Assembly (NCBI GenBank): GCA_029168955.1
Contig: JAPDOI010000703.1
Coordinates: 242,225 to 306,224 of the forward strand
Direction of reading: 5' to 3'
DNA: 64,000 bases
Origin: Aplectana chamaeleonis
Taxonomy: Eukaryota; Nematoda; Chromadorea; Rhabditida; Cosmocercidae
The position numbers and the translations under genes were made by a program. Under the pieces are notes generated by a model. That model was given only the letters and a program-made list of their open reading frames with translations. It did no database searches and was not told the origin of the DNA. Below, one piece after another: positions 51,601 to 56,576 of this stretch. Positions within the stretch are counted from its first letter, which is position 1; every line of letters begins with the position of its first letter.

Positions 51601-54600
51601 AATGTGTTAGACTCCGATGTACTTCCGATCAGTATACACTGTTTTCGTATATCTTCATTTACGATACACGTGGAGGACTGGATTCACGGAGTGAACTGTC
51701 CGAGACTTTTGCCTGCAACCGAAAAAGCGATCCGAATGCCTGTCCGCCCACGCGGTTGGCGTCCTTGTTCAGAGGCCGTCGCAAAGGCAATTATTGGACT
51801 CGTGAATCGATTAGCAGGAATATTAGAGGAGTACTGTTTGACATCCCAGTCAGCTGTTTGCCGCCGTGAACAAGTCGTTCGACAAGCACGCCGACCACGA
51901 GGGCGGACTGTCTCATTTGTACAGGCTTTACATCGCTTTTGGCACGGTACATATACAGTTTACCGCAATGTTAAAAGGCCATGGTGCCATTGTGGTCAAC
52001 ACACTAACACTGCTGCGGTAAACCTGGCACTTTGCCAGATTTCGTCATCGATCGGAAGCGCCGCTGATATTCTGAGCAGGCTACGGCACGAGGTGTGATA
52101 CAACCCAACATTGGTCCGACCCCCCACCCAAGTCAAGCGATTTGCCCCCCCCCCCCCTGGGAACAATCATGGCAACGACCGGGGGGAGGGGGGGGAAGTC
52201 CTCGTTTCGTAATTTTTTATTGTATAGTGACCGAATTTTTAATTCAAGACTACATCAAGACCTAATAATGCAATGAATAAGTGTTTTCCACAAAAGCAGA
52301 CAAAAACAACTCTCCTACGACAGTGGCACCAAATGTTTGTTCAATGGCTGAACGTTCATTAGTGCCCTGAGGGCACATAGGTGCGGTTTCGGGAATGAAA
52401 ACCACATTAAGTAATTGGCGGTTCAGATGTAAAAACGCACCCTAAATTTGATGGATACAGCTTCAATCCGCACAGCGCTACATAGGGTGGGCGGAGCCTG
52501 TTTTCATGCCCTGAGGGTACATAGGTGCGGCTTCAGGCATGAAAATCACATTTAGTAATTGGCTATCCGGATATGAAAATGCACCCGAAATTTCATGGAC
52601 GCAGCTTTAAGCCGAACAGCGCTACATAGGTTGGGGTCCATGAAAAAATCGATAGCTGTGAAGATTTTACAAGTATTTAACGAAACTTGAATTAGGGAGT
52701 TTTGCGTTAGTACAACGTGCGGAAAACCTAGTCAAGGACCCAAGTAATCAATTTCGTTCTTTTAACCGGTTGAAAACGGTCTTTGAAGACCCATTTTTAG
52801 GTGTGATACAATCGATTAAATATTTCACAACAATTCCGGACTTGGAACATTTTTTCATGGACTCCACCCTATGTAGCGCTGTTCGGATTGAAGCTGCATC
52901 CATGAAACTTTGGGAGCGTTTTCACATCCGGATAGCCAATTACTGAATGTGGTTTTGATGCCTGAGACCGCACCTATGTGCCCTCAGGGTATGGAAGCAG
53001 ACTCTACCCATCCTATGTAGCGCTGTTCGGATTGAAGCTGCGTCCATGAAATTCTGTGTGCGTTTTAACATCCGGATAGCCAATTACTAAATGTGGTTTT
53101 GATGCCTGAAATGGCACCTATGTGCCCTCAGGGTATGAAAACAGACTCCACCCACCCTATGTAGCGCTGTTCGGATTGAAGCTGCATCCATGAAACTTTG
53201 GGAGCGTTTTCACATCCGGATAGCCAATTACTGAATGTGGTTTTGATGCCTGAGACCGCACCTATGTGCCCTCAGGGCAGGGAAAACAGACTTCACCTGT
53301 CCTATGTAGCGCTGTTCGGATTGAAGCTGCATCCATGAAATTTTGTGGAGCGTTTTCACATCCGGATAGCCAATTACTGAATGTGGTTTTGATGCCTGAG
53401 ACCGCACCTATGTGCCCTCAGGGTATGAAAACAGACTCTACCCATCCCTATGTAGCGCTGTTCGGATTGAAGCTGCATCCATGAAACTTCTGTGTGCGTT
53501 TTAACATCCGGATAGCCAATTACCAGATGTGGTTTTGATGCCTGAAATGGCACCTATGTGCCCTCAGGGTATGAAAACAGACTCTACCCACCCTATGTAG
53601 CGCTGTTCGGATTGAACTGCATCCATGAAACTTTGGAAGCGTTTTCACATTTGGATAGCCAATTACTAAATGTGGTTTTGATGCCTAAGACCGCACCTAT
53701 GTGCCCTCAGGGCAGGAAAACAGCTTCCGCCCACCCTATGTAATGCTGTTCGGATACAAGCTGCATCCATGAAACTTTGGAAGCGTTTTCACATGCGGAC
53801 ATTCGTAGTCAAAATGTGGGTTCCGCGCACGCTCCTCAGTGCCCTGAGGGCGTAAAAATCGAAAGGCGATTTCATTAAGGAAATTGTAAGAGATATCACA
53901 GTGAACAACGCTCTTTTGTGACAGTCAGCTATCCATCGTTTTACAGCTTTGCGAAATTTTTATATTTAGCGGGATCGAACCTGTGAACTCTAAATCGCCT
54001 AAGAATGCATCTTAGATTACGAAATCCAGAGCATCAGTGTCATTTCGTTGATAGGATAGTCCGCTTGCAATGACCTCGATGACATCGAATACTCAACACC
54101 GCTGTAGCTGACATATCCAAGAGCGCTTTGGCGACACATTTTACCTTCCCAAGACTCCTCCTTCATGTCAGAGTCATTGACGATAGCCGTGCTACCGTCG
54201 TCTATTGTCTTGCATGCTTTATCACCAGTGAATTGTAAGCTCTTCTTGTGTGTTCCTGCCTCATTTTTACATCCCCATTTCATATCTTGAATCAATTGTT
54301 TTTTCGCAAATGTTTCTCACTATTCAGTTTCTTTTTTGATCTCCTGTCTCATTTTGCTCTCTCAGTATAATCTCCAGTTTTAATTTGACCTCTTATTGTG
54401 ATCTCATTTTGCCGTCATTTTTTATACTAACGGTATGGTTCTCAACCCACCCCCCCCTCCGGCCTGATAGAAGTCCATCTTGTTTCTTGGTTGACCGAAG
54501 GTCCGACCCCCCATCCCACCGGATGTCGATGGGTCCGACCCCCCCCCCTCTGTGATACATCACACCTCACGCCGAACCTGATTCTGAGTGAGTTAAGGTT

Positions 54601-55864
54601 TTTGTTATTTTTTCTTGTTTGTATCTGCTTTGTTTTTGTTTCTGGCTCTTTCAAATATCGCGAAAAGCGGCGTTTCTCCGTGCATGAGGGGAGCTTGCCG
54701 TTTTTTCTCAACTTTAAAGGCAGTGTTCACGATGAAAAAAGTTTTCGAGATTCCACTAGGATTGGATAGTGAAGGGACACTCTGTAACGTTAACGTCGAA
54801 AGAACGCATGAAAACGAGCCAGGAAGAGCCCCAAAAGAGTCCGAAGTTGCAACTTCGAGCGCACTGAAAACCCCAAAAGCGCATCACACGCCCACCGACG
54901 TGAACAAATGAATGCTCGAGATCGTGAGATGAGCGATGATTTCCTATCATTAGCCCCGTTCTTCCCTTCATTCTCAGCTTCCTCTTACTCAGGTCATCTC
55001 GCATAGATCGGCTGCAAAAGACGGAAGTTACAAGCCTCGGACAACTCGTCCACCATGTTTCCATAGCTCAATCTTTGAGGGACCATAACTTGGTTCCCAG
55101 AATGTCGTGTACGATTTCAGAGACATCATTGGAATCAGCATGGGGCCGTTTTCAAGATAGGCTGGAAAACAGAAAAACGATTTTTTTTCATCGTGAACAC
55201 TGCCTTTAAAGAAGGATTTAGGCAAAAAAAACACTACCAAGCCCGAACAAACGACAAGTCCCTCTCACCCACTAAGAAAAACCCCTATTCGCAATATTAA
55301 AAGAGTCAGAAATAAAAATGAAGCAGAAGCAAATGTGAAAAGGAACAGAAAAACCGTACCTCACGTAGCAAATCAGCTGTGCTGTCGATCGATGACGAAA
55401 TCTGACAAAGCGCCAGGTTTCCCACCGTAATGTGAGTGTGTTGACCGCAACCGCACCATGTCCTTTTAACATTGCGGTGAACTGTAGAAGTGAACTGACG
55501 AAAAAAAAACAATGGAAAACCTCAGCTTACTGTATGAAAAAGCCATTAGCGATTTGATTTTTTACACCATCCTCGGCATTCTGTATCTGCTTCGACATTT
55601 TTGAGTAGTAGGCGACAATTTCATCATCAGACTTTCCTGAACAACTTCAAAGCATTATGTAAACGTGATGAACTTTCTTGGAGAGAAACATATAATATCA
55701 CCTTTGAAAATAATATCATTGATCTGTAATTTCGTTCTTCCTCTGGCTCCAGCTTGAGCCACTGCCAAAGCGAATGTAATGGAAATCGGAGACAAAACGA
55801 ACGATTTGTCGCAAGGCGTCTGGCGCAGCATGCTCAGGCCAAGGTCTGTCTCAGCTAGTGACAT
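24521..55864 (-). CDS. Nine-exon intracellular serpin gene (whole gene, spliced)
   Basis: Predicted serine/cysteine protease inhibitor of the serpin fold, 360 residues. Exons, in order of transcription: 55864-55702, 55636-55531, 51474-51372, 47584-47512, 42525-42410, 40631-40510, 40412-40328, 29581-29420, 24673-24521 (1083 nt with stop). Every junction has AG acceptor and GT donor, and the phases (1,2,0,1,0,2,0,0) keep one frame throughout. Domain order fits the family: N-terminal helices with the FVLSPISI block (residues 22-29), AGARG (38-42), the NAIYF-TAEW block (156-164), FNIFLPK (220-226), the hinge EEGTTAAA (313-320), and signature FRADRPFVFIL (337-347). Length is slightly below the usual 370-400. 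No signal peptide is seen, so it is probably cytosolic, as in many nematode and clade B serpins. No stop, frameshift or missing splice site was found. The exact inhibitory target is unknown. The 3' end has no AATAAA close to the stop; ATAAAT occurs near 24355. Confidence 0.93.
24705..24776 (-). repeat. Dispersed repeat beside exon 9
   Basis: Minus strand reads GATGCCCAAGAGATGCTAAT, then GCAGATGCGACCTACGCTTT. The same sequence recurs at 27310-27435, 28440-28565, 29250-29375, 42655-42715 and 47390-47500. Confidence 0.65.
24777..25628. mobile_element. 850-bp inverted-repeat element (GGGCTCTGCAGAG ends) in serpin intron 8
   Basis: Sister of 5617-6356, with GC-rich arms carrying CACGCCGCCGAGCGAGAGG and its complement and an AT-rich centre. 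TATA flanks both ends (24773-24776, 25630-25633). Confidence 0.75.
25690..26310. repeat. Dispersed GTGTTCAGCAC/AATAACCCC repeat
   Basis: Related by TTCGTGTTCAGCAC, CAAATAACCCC and CGAAAATCGAC-type segments to 26850-26985, 27690-28480, 38370-39130 and 61390-62260. Non-coding, in both orientations. Probably pieces of one large non-autonomous DNA element. Confidence 0.55.
26316..26846. mobile_element. TTAA-type MITE, AGGCAGTG family
   Basis: GGCAGTGTTTACGG at the left and GTGAGCACGGCCT-TTAA at the right. The interior is close to 16197-16662. The 144-codon frame across it is spurious. Confidence 0.75.
27310..28565. repeat. Mixed dispersed repeats in serpin intron 8
   Basis: 27310-27435 and 28440-28565 are copies of the repeat found beside four serpin exons. 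27690-28480 is a long copy of the GTGTTCAGCAC family. Confidence 0.55.
28566..29249. other. No recognisable feature (serpin intron 8)
   Basis: No exon-like or repeated structure was recognised. Confidence 0.4.
29420..29581 (-). CDS. Serpin exon 8 (residues 257-310)
   Basis: Acceptor AATATACAG|GTCACA, donor ATTGAG|GTCAGT, 162 nt in phase 0 at both ends. It encodes VTIPKMKIETSINLKNALTA, then MGLTKMFTVAADFTGI, which is the serpin 'PKFKIE-x-L-x-L-x-x-AL-x-x-MG-x-x-x-F-x-x-AD-x-x-GI' block, and ends ATHSAIIE, the strand that enters the reactive loop. It is isolated by introns of 10.7 kb upstream and 4.7 kb downstream. Confidence 0.94.
29598..29864 (+). other. Open frame antisense to the serpin intron, 88 codons
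   Basis: An unbroken plus-strand frame right beside exon 8 reads KDGKHFVSERERELDEEGVA and later NIPLKEGKRLTIRVFHDLQ. Composition is protein-like, but there is no recognised family, no ATG at its start and no firm splice sites. It may be an exon of a nested gene, a fossil, or chance. Confidence 0.25.
30199..30252 (+). repeat. 30-bp tandem duplication
   Basis: CATTCCGGAAAGGAGAGATC (24-bp core) occurs twice with six bases between the copies. Confidence 0.9.
30253..30958. other. No recognisable feature (serpin intron 7)
   Basis: Only a short GTGTGCGTGCGTG-type simple stretch near 30710. Confidence 0.4.
30960..32056. mobile_element. piggyBac-like MITE, CCATTCACGAC family, 1.1 kb
   Basis: Ends CCATTCACGACAACG and CGAGGTCGTGAATGAG, next to TTAA at 30956 and a decayed TTGA at the right. 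Subterminal copies of the palindrome TCCCACCGGTGGGA lie near both ends. Sister of 48021-48637. Confidence 0.75.
32060..32300. repeat. CA/CACACG-rich simple DNA
   Basis: Degenerate ACACGCAC runs. The 88-codon cysteine- and valine-rich frame over it is a composition artefact. Confidence 0.7.
32311..32998. mobile_element. Palindromic MITE split by an hAT-like insertion
   Basis: Left half 32311-32382 (GTCGGCACGGATAGCA to TATGCTATAAC) and right half 32922-32998 (GTTATAACGTATGCGCC to GCAGAC) make one element of the TTGGCGCAAACTC family once the middle is removed. Confidence 0.8.
32383..32921. mobile_element. hAT-like element, 539 bp, 8-bp target duplication
   Basis: Starts CAGGCGCAACG and ends CGCACAGCCCTG. 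Flanked by GCTATAAC (32375-32382) and GTTATAAC (32922-32929), an 8-bp duplication with one change. CAGGG-type termini with 8-bp duplications are hAT hallmarks. It has no transposase. Confidence 0.8.
32999..33135. mobile_element. hAT-like left end fragment
   Basis: CAGGGGTGTGCGTTAATGAG followed by GTTAACCCGTTAATGCGTTA repeats. It matches the left end at 38217. No right end was found. Confidence 0.75.
34045..34305 (+). repeat. Direct duplication of about 150 bp
   Basis: CTTATCATATCAAGTGATAT and the following 110 bp occur twice, at 34047 and 34191, just before the minisatellite. Confidence 0.85.
34309..34895 (+). repeat. Higher-order minisatellite (42+42+53 bp units)
   Basis: Three unit types (GGACGTCGTGCCAAG, GGATGTCGTGCCAAG, GAACGTCGTTCCCAGG) repeat in order with a period near 135 bp, four times, one of them with a small deletion. 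Most units contain GACGTCATCA or TGACGTCA. Two long ORFs on the minus strand and matching ones on the plus strand are repeat artefacts. Confidence 0.93.
35005..35646. mobile_element. 640-bp element with 190-bp inverted arms
   Basis: Ends TTCTATCAAAAAGGGGTCTTC and its complement. The arms 35005-35195 and 35462-35646 also share GAAATCAGTC- and CGCTGTTAAGAAG-type sequence. Inserted within the composite TTAA element. Confidence 0.88.
35935..36460. repeat. Inverted repeat next to the mariner
   Basis: GTGTGGTCCCGCCGGAAGTC at 35978 pairs with the sequence near 36395-36415. Neighbouring segments (GCCGAACACCGCTAC / GTAGCAGTGTTCGAC) pair as well. Confidence 0.7.
36656..37944 (-). mobile_element. Mariner (Tc1/mariner) element, bandit-like, nearly full length
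   Basis: 1289 bp bounded by perfect 30-bp terminal inverted repeats starting TTAGGTCTAGAAGTTAATTT. The flanking dinucleotides are AA and TA, consistent with a TA target duplication with one change. It encodes a mariner transposase on the minus strand. The size, the ends and the host suggest the hookworm bandit lineage described from Ancylostoma caninum. That assignment rests on memory and needs alignment. Confidence 0.9.
36694..37770 (-). pseudogene. Mariner transposase, one frameshift and a late stop
   Basis: Cut-and-paste DNA transposase. The ATG at 37770 opens an N-terminal paired-type helix-turn-helix half with TCQEWFQRFKSGDF (residues 45-58), then the WIPYEL linker motif (119-124), then the catalytic triad Asp156 (TGDEKWV), Asp249 (LLHDNARPH) and Asp284 (SPDIAPSDYHLF). 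The last two are 34 residues apart, the DD34D signature of mariners. After HLFRSMAHG (residue 294) a one-base deletion near 36887 throws the reading into the wrong frame. The expected C-terminus (EQRFQDRQDVKKWLDERV and on to GIND) is in the neighbouring frame down to 36749, where an in-frame TGA cuts the last few residues. The copy is recent but probably inactive. Confidence 0.9.
38217..39853. mobile_element. hAT-like element, 1.6 kb, GTGTGGAC direct repeats
   Basis: Left CAGGGGTGTGCGTTAATGAG and right TAACGCACAGCCCTG. Subterminal GCGTTAACCCGTTAATGCGT occurs in inverted-compatible form on both sides. The 8-bp repeat GTGTGGAC flanks at 38209 and 39854, with four extra bases on the right side. 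The centre contains the GTGTTCAGCAC dispersed repeat. No transposase was recognised. Confidence 0.72.
39854..40327. other. Serpin intron 7, exon-proximal part
   Basis: Contains a direct repeat of GAGCCTATCATTTCTGAACG at 39926 and 40102. No other structure was recognised. Confidence 0.5.
40328..40412 (-). CDS. Serpin exon 7 (residues 228-256)
   Basis: Acceptor CATTTTTAG|GCTCGA, donor GTAGAG|GTATAT, 85 nt. It encodes LDFGEFITELDGRYIENLLW followed by DLKSTCVE, the helix after the 'LPK' strand and the start of the next strand. Codon 228 is split GG/G between exons 6 and 7 and gives Gly. Confidence 0.92.
40510..40631 (-). CDS. Serpin exon 6 (residues 188-227)
   Basis: Acceptor TTTTTTAG|ATAGAG, donor ACAGG|GTATGT, 122 nt. 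It encodes IEFMNGWRPYYIYTENADVQ and then VLSLQYMDKSYAFNIFLPKT. The 'DVQVL-LPY' and 'FNIFLPK' strands of the serpin B sheet are plain. Only 97 bp separate it from exon 7. Confidence 0.94.
41572..41714. repeat. GC-rich hairpin, about 35-bp arms (serpin intron 5)
   Basis: GGCGGCATGCATGAA, then GAAGAAGGTCAGGGAGCCGC, pairs with GCGGCTCCCTGACCTTCTTC and ATGCATGCCGCC. A 6-base insertion (CGCTGC) sits in the left arm. Confidence 0.88.
42170..42296 (+). repeat. Dispersed repeat, CGCACAAGCGCGCGAGG family
   Basis: Copy of the 17508-17635 repeat, ending in CGAAACAGAGGATATG. Confidence 0.7.
42410..42525 (-). CDS. Serpin exon 5 (residues 149-187, NAIYF block)
   Basis: Acceptor TTTTTCCAG|GATCA, donor CGTCAG|GTAACT, 116 nt. 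It encodes SSLVIANAIYFTAEWKDRFS, the most conserved internal serpin strand (s3A with the shutter Asn), then SNTIETFFGREGKTRQ. Phase 1 in, phase 0 out, matching exons 4 and 6 exactly. Confidence 0.94.
42655..42715 (-). repeat. Dispersed repeat beside exon 5
   Basis: Minus strand carries CAGATGCCACCTACGCGTTG and CTCCCTTGTAAG, as beside exons 4, 8 and 9. Confidence 0.6.
42865..43130. repeat. Dispersed 270-bp repeat, inverted relative to 20575-20850
   Basis: Shares the CCTTGAGAACGAGATTTATC end and the CAGGCTGGAC and GCGCGCGGCGCC segments. Confidence 0.65.
43218..43395. repeat. Repeat bounded by GTTGTCTACAGGAC
   Basis: GTTGTCTACAGGACACCGC at 43222 and GTTGTCTACAGGACGACAA at 43375. A relative at 46840-46965 carries the same motif inverted (GTGTCCTGTAGACAACGGC). 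Confidence 0.55.
44340..44870. repeat. Low-complexity TTCGAATA repeat
   Basis: Dense ATTCGAATATT, TTCGAAAAT and related motifs. Confidence 0.8.
45018..45586 (+). repeat. Left LTR with nested 164-bp palindromic insertion
   Basis: Contains a TATA box (TATAAATAG, 45431) within the sequence shared with the right LTR. It is longer than the right LTR solely because of an insertion at 45162-45325. Confidence 0.87.
45162..45325. mobile_element. 164-bp foldback MITE inside the left LTR, TA target
   Basis: Arms starting AACTCTGGTACCGCCGTAGT and its reverse complement, about 55 bp each, flanked by TA at 45160-45161 and 45326-45327. The right LTR shows the uninterrupted sequence (CAATTAGCAGGCAG), so the insertion boundaries are certain. 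TA target and palindromic form suggest a Tc1/mariner-mobilised MITE. Confidence 0.88.
45683..46045 (+). CDS. Short ORF in the LTR element interior, unassigned
   Basis: 120 codons ending just before the polypurine tract. The C-terminal half is basic and proline-rich (PPKRQPAPTAKPKAVRP, then a Lys/Arg tail), a composition seen in gag or in pol C-termini. I recognise no protease, reverse transcriptase or integrase motif. It may be the 3' remnant of the coding region of an autonomous parent. Confidence 0.4.
   Translation: MVDAYGEDSVPLGHPTASLVTSPRHGDSKYHPWQVTVFLNQLRKFALNTITLPTFFSAKSVKRDQKDEPHDNDDAPPKRQPAPTAKPKAVRPQVMNPRDLKKERDHNTHLVRQKGKHLKK
46081..46481 (+). repeat. Right LTR, 401 bp
   Basis: Carries the CATAAATAG box near 46323 and a poly(A) signal AATAAA at 46424. 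The left LTR has a mutated signal at the matching place. The two LTRs are diverged, so the insertion is not very recent. Confidence 0.87.
46990..47207 (-). mobile_element. tRNA-headed SINE, minus strand
   Basis: The head at 47207-47138 folds as a tRNA: acceptor GTGTCGG against CTGACTT (one mismatch, two G-T pairs), D arm GTGTAATGGTGACAC, and a perfect T arm GCAGG-TTCGAGT-CCTGC. A box and B box are both present. The anticodon stem is eroded and position 33 is C, so it is not a working tRNA. The 3' body (ending about 46990) recurs at 818-905. This pairing of pol III head and dispersed body is the hallmark of a SINE. Confidence 0.65.
47390..47500 (+). repeat. Dispersed repeat immediately downstream of exon 4
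   Basis: ACCAGCAGTTCGGGTCTAG, ATACCCAAGAGAATCTAAC and CAGATGCCACTTACGCTTTG, ending 12 bp from the exon 4 edge. Confidence 0.65.
47512..47584 (-). CDS. Serpin exon 4 (residues 125-148)
   Basis: A 73-nt exon with acceptor AAATTCAG|ATCGTG and donor TTTACAG|GTAAAG. It encodes IVNDFVSKMTEGKISDVVNE, the classic serpin 'IN-FV-x-T-x-GKI-x-x-V' helix that leads into the shutter strand. Because it is only 24 codons it is easily missed by ORF searches. A dispersed repeat begins about a dozen bases past its donor. Confidence 0.93.
48021..48637. mobile_element. piggyBac-like MITE, CCCATTCACGAC family, 617 bp
   Basis: Ends CCCATTCACGACCACGTG and CACGT-type GACGTGGTCGCGAATGGG. TTAA at 48017-48020 on the left and TAGA (decayed TTAA) on the right. 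Carries 22-bp palindromes CGTGTCCCACCGGTGGGACA at 48035 and degenerate ones at 48079 and 48544. Confidence 0.85.
48642..49110. mobile_element. TTAA-type MITE, AGGCAGTG family
   Basis: AGGCAGCGTTCGCGATAATC at the left and ATCGTGAACACTGCCT at the right. It abuts the CCCATTC element at one decayed TTAA. Confidence 0.83.
49322..49672 (+). repeat. Tandem duplication, second copy (empty site)
   Basis: Uninterrupted counterpart. At the position of the insertions it reads CATTGCTTAAAATTGTGG, giving the pre-insertion TTAA target. Confidence 0.85.
49871..50888. mobile_element. Foldback TTAA-type element, AGGCAGCATACACG family, 1 kb
   Basis: Almost palindromic. AGGCAGCATACACGCTCGTA and the inverted GAGCGTGTATGCTGTCT ends; TTGA and TTAG flanks; arms of several hundred bases each including GTGGATCGAATCCACAC and its mirror GATTCGATCCACATG. 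The B-box-like motif in the arms resembles a tRNA T arm, but no tRNA fold was supported. Confidence 0.8.
51372..51474 (-). CDS. Serpin exon 3 (residues 90-124)
   Basis: Acceptor ATTTTCAG|CGACGG, donor GCAAAG|GTATTC, 103 nt. It encodes HDGYSIEISYKETITQNYAA followed by EIQSLDFNDGDASAK. This matches the serpin segment around helix F in which a Tyr-Ala-Ala run precedes a 'xVDF' strand. It lies 4.06 kb from exon 2, across an intron that holds the 144-bp inverted satellite and a TTAA-flanked MITE. Confidence 0.92.
51560..51950. repeat. Dispersed repeat, inverted copy at 56064-56540
   Basis: Shares GCCCGTCC-ACGCGGTTGG, AGCAGGAATATT- and CCCAGTCAGC-GT-TGC segments. The 173-codon frame over this and the next repeat is an artefact. 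Confidence 0.6.
51955..52090. repeat. Dispersed CCGCAATGTTAAAAGG repeat
   Basis: Copies at 55335-55490 (inverted), 60896-61025 and 61262-61385 (inverted) share the GTTTACCGCAATGTTAAAAG, ATGGTGC-ATTG-GGTCA and CAGATTTCGTCATCGATC stretches. Confidence 0.75.
52345..53870. repeat. Inverted satellite: 144-bp units in two opposed arrays
   Basis: Two units in minus orientation (GCGCTACATA at 52483 and 52627), a 220-bp spacer, then seven plus-orientation units with TATGTAGCGCTGTTCGGATT at about 52869, 53013, 53158, 53302, 53449, 53593 and 53737. Outer ends carry AGTGCCCTGAGGGC on both sides. Lies in serpin intron 2. The open frames in it are periodic artefacts. Confidence 0.93.
54017..54295 (-). other. 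92-codon open frame in serpin intron 2, unassigned
   Basis: Reads THKKSLQFTGDKACKTIDDG and on. It is fairly protein-like, but it does not align with the serpin fold and is not needed for the spliced frame. It may be a fossil exon of a tandem gene or chance. Confidence 0.2.
54714..55209. mobile_element. TTAA-flanked MITE, AGGCAGTG family, complete
   Basis: TTAA at 54714 and 55206. AGGCAGTGTTCACGATGAA and its inverted partner. Interior close to 60357-60849 (CTCGGACAACTCGTCCACC). Confidence 0.88.
55335..55490. repeat. Dispersed CCGCAATGTTAAAAGG repeat (inverted)
   Basis: Minus-strand copy within serpin intron 2, 40 bp below exon 2. Confidence 0.7.
55531..55636 (-). CDS. Serpin exon 2 (residues 55-89)
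   Basis: Acceptor TTGTTCAG|GAAAG, donor ATACA|GTAAGC, 106 nt. It encodes the helical stretch KSDDEIVAYYSKMSKQIQ and then the IANGFFI strand that serpins show before the next helix. It is separated from exon 1 by a 65-bp intron, the only small intron in the 5' half of the gene. Phase 1 in, phase 2 out. Confidence 0.93.
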
Positions 55865-56576
55865 CCTAAACGTCTGTATTCGCTTCGGTTAAATATGAGA
55901 TAGAATGCAAAAGAAACGTCACGAACTCATTGTCGCGACTATGTTTGTCACGAGCTTTCACGACGGGCGTGTTTTGATACAAAATAATCGAGTCCTCAGA
56001 AGCACAAACATATCTTCAGGGTCGACAGCAAAAACATGAACTTATAAGAAAAAATGTAATTACTCATAAAGTCTGTCCGAAAAAAAATGCCCGTCCACGC
56101 GGTTGGAGTGCGTATCGCGACTCGCGATTGTGACTCATTTCATATAAGTAACTCGCGACCAGTGCTATTTTTGCTAGAGCGCAGCCACCGATTGTGGAGC
56201 CGCCCCGATCATGTCGGTGCAACTCCACGATAGTGCCGCTTCGGTGCATGTAGAAGCCGAAACGGCATTCTCGCGAAGCCACAGCGGCGATTTCTTTGCT
56301 TGAACTGGGACAACATATTCCCTTAGATTGGAATTGGGATTTTTTTTTGCCCATTACCGTTTGCCGAAATCTCATAATGGTTTGCCGCACATCCCTGAGC
56401 GCAAACTCGGAGGCATTTTTCGCACAAGCATTCCCACTGCTGCAGACGGCTGACTGGGACATTACTAAATTTTTGTCCAATATTCCTGCCAACCGGGCTA
56501 CAAATCTAAAAAATGCCTATGCCAAGATCGCTTAGCAAGCAGGTCAACAGTCTCATTAGGTTGGACTTTACATATA
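55637..56576 (-). other. Serpin 5' flank and intron 1; no promoter motif recognised
   Basis: 55637-55701 is intron 1. Upstream of the ATG, 55865-56063 is unique-looking, and from 56064 the sequence is a dispersed repeat shared in inverted order with 51560-51950. I see no convincing TATA or Inr element. A promoter must lie here or beyond the mariner at 56577-57801. Confidence 0.4.
55702..55864 (-). CDS. Serpin exon 1 (residues 1-54)
   Basis: The ATG at 55864 opens MSLAETDLGL, a typical start for an intracellular serpin, followed by the conserved FVLSPISI and AGARGRT blocks. The donor is TTCAAAG|GTGATA at 55702/55701, leaving phase 1. A splice acceptor (GTTTAG) lies one base upstream of the ATG (AG at 55867-55866). 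The mature mRNA may therefore begin here by spliced-leader addition, or a short 5' non-coding exon may exist further upstream. The start is chosen because no serpin-like or signal-peptide sequence is visible upstream. Confidence 0.92.

Noticed and set aside
51577..52098. 173-codon plus-strand ORF
   Set aside because: Spans two dispersed repeats that recur elsewhere with other frames broken.
53266..53743. Two similar ORFs with repeated peptides
   Set aside because: Produced by the 144-bp satellite, whose length is divisible by three.
53940..54020. tRNA-like fold on the minus strand with a 5-bp anticodon stem and GCA loop
   Set aside because: T stem has two mismatches, the variable loop is too long and there is no D arm or acceptor pairing.
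56064..56492. 142-codon minus-strand ORF upstream of the serpin
   Set aside because: Lies in the repeat shared with 51560-51950. The frame is not conserved between copies.
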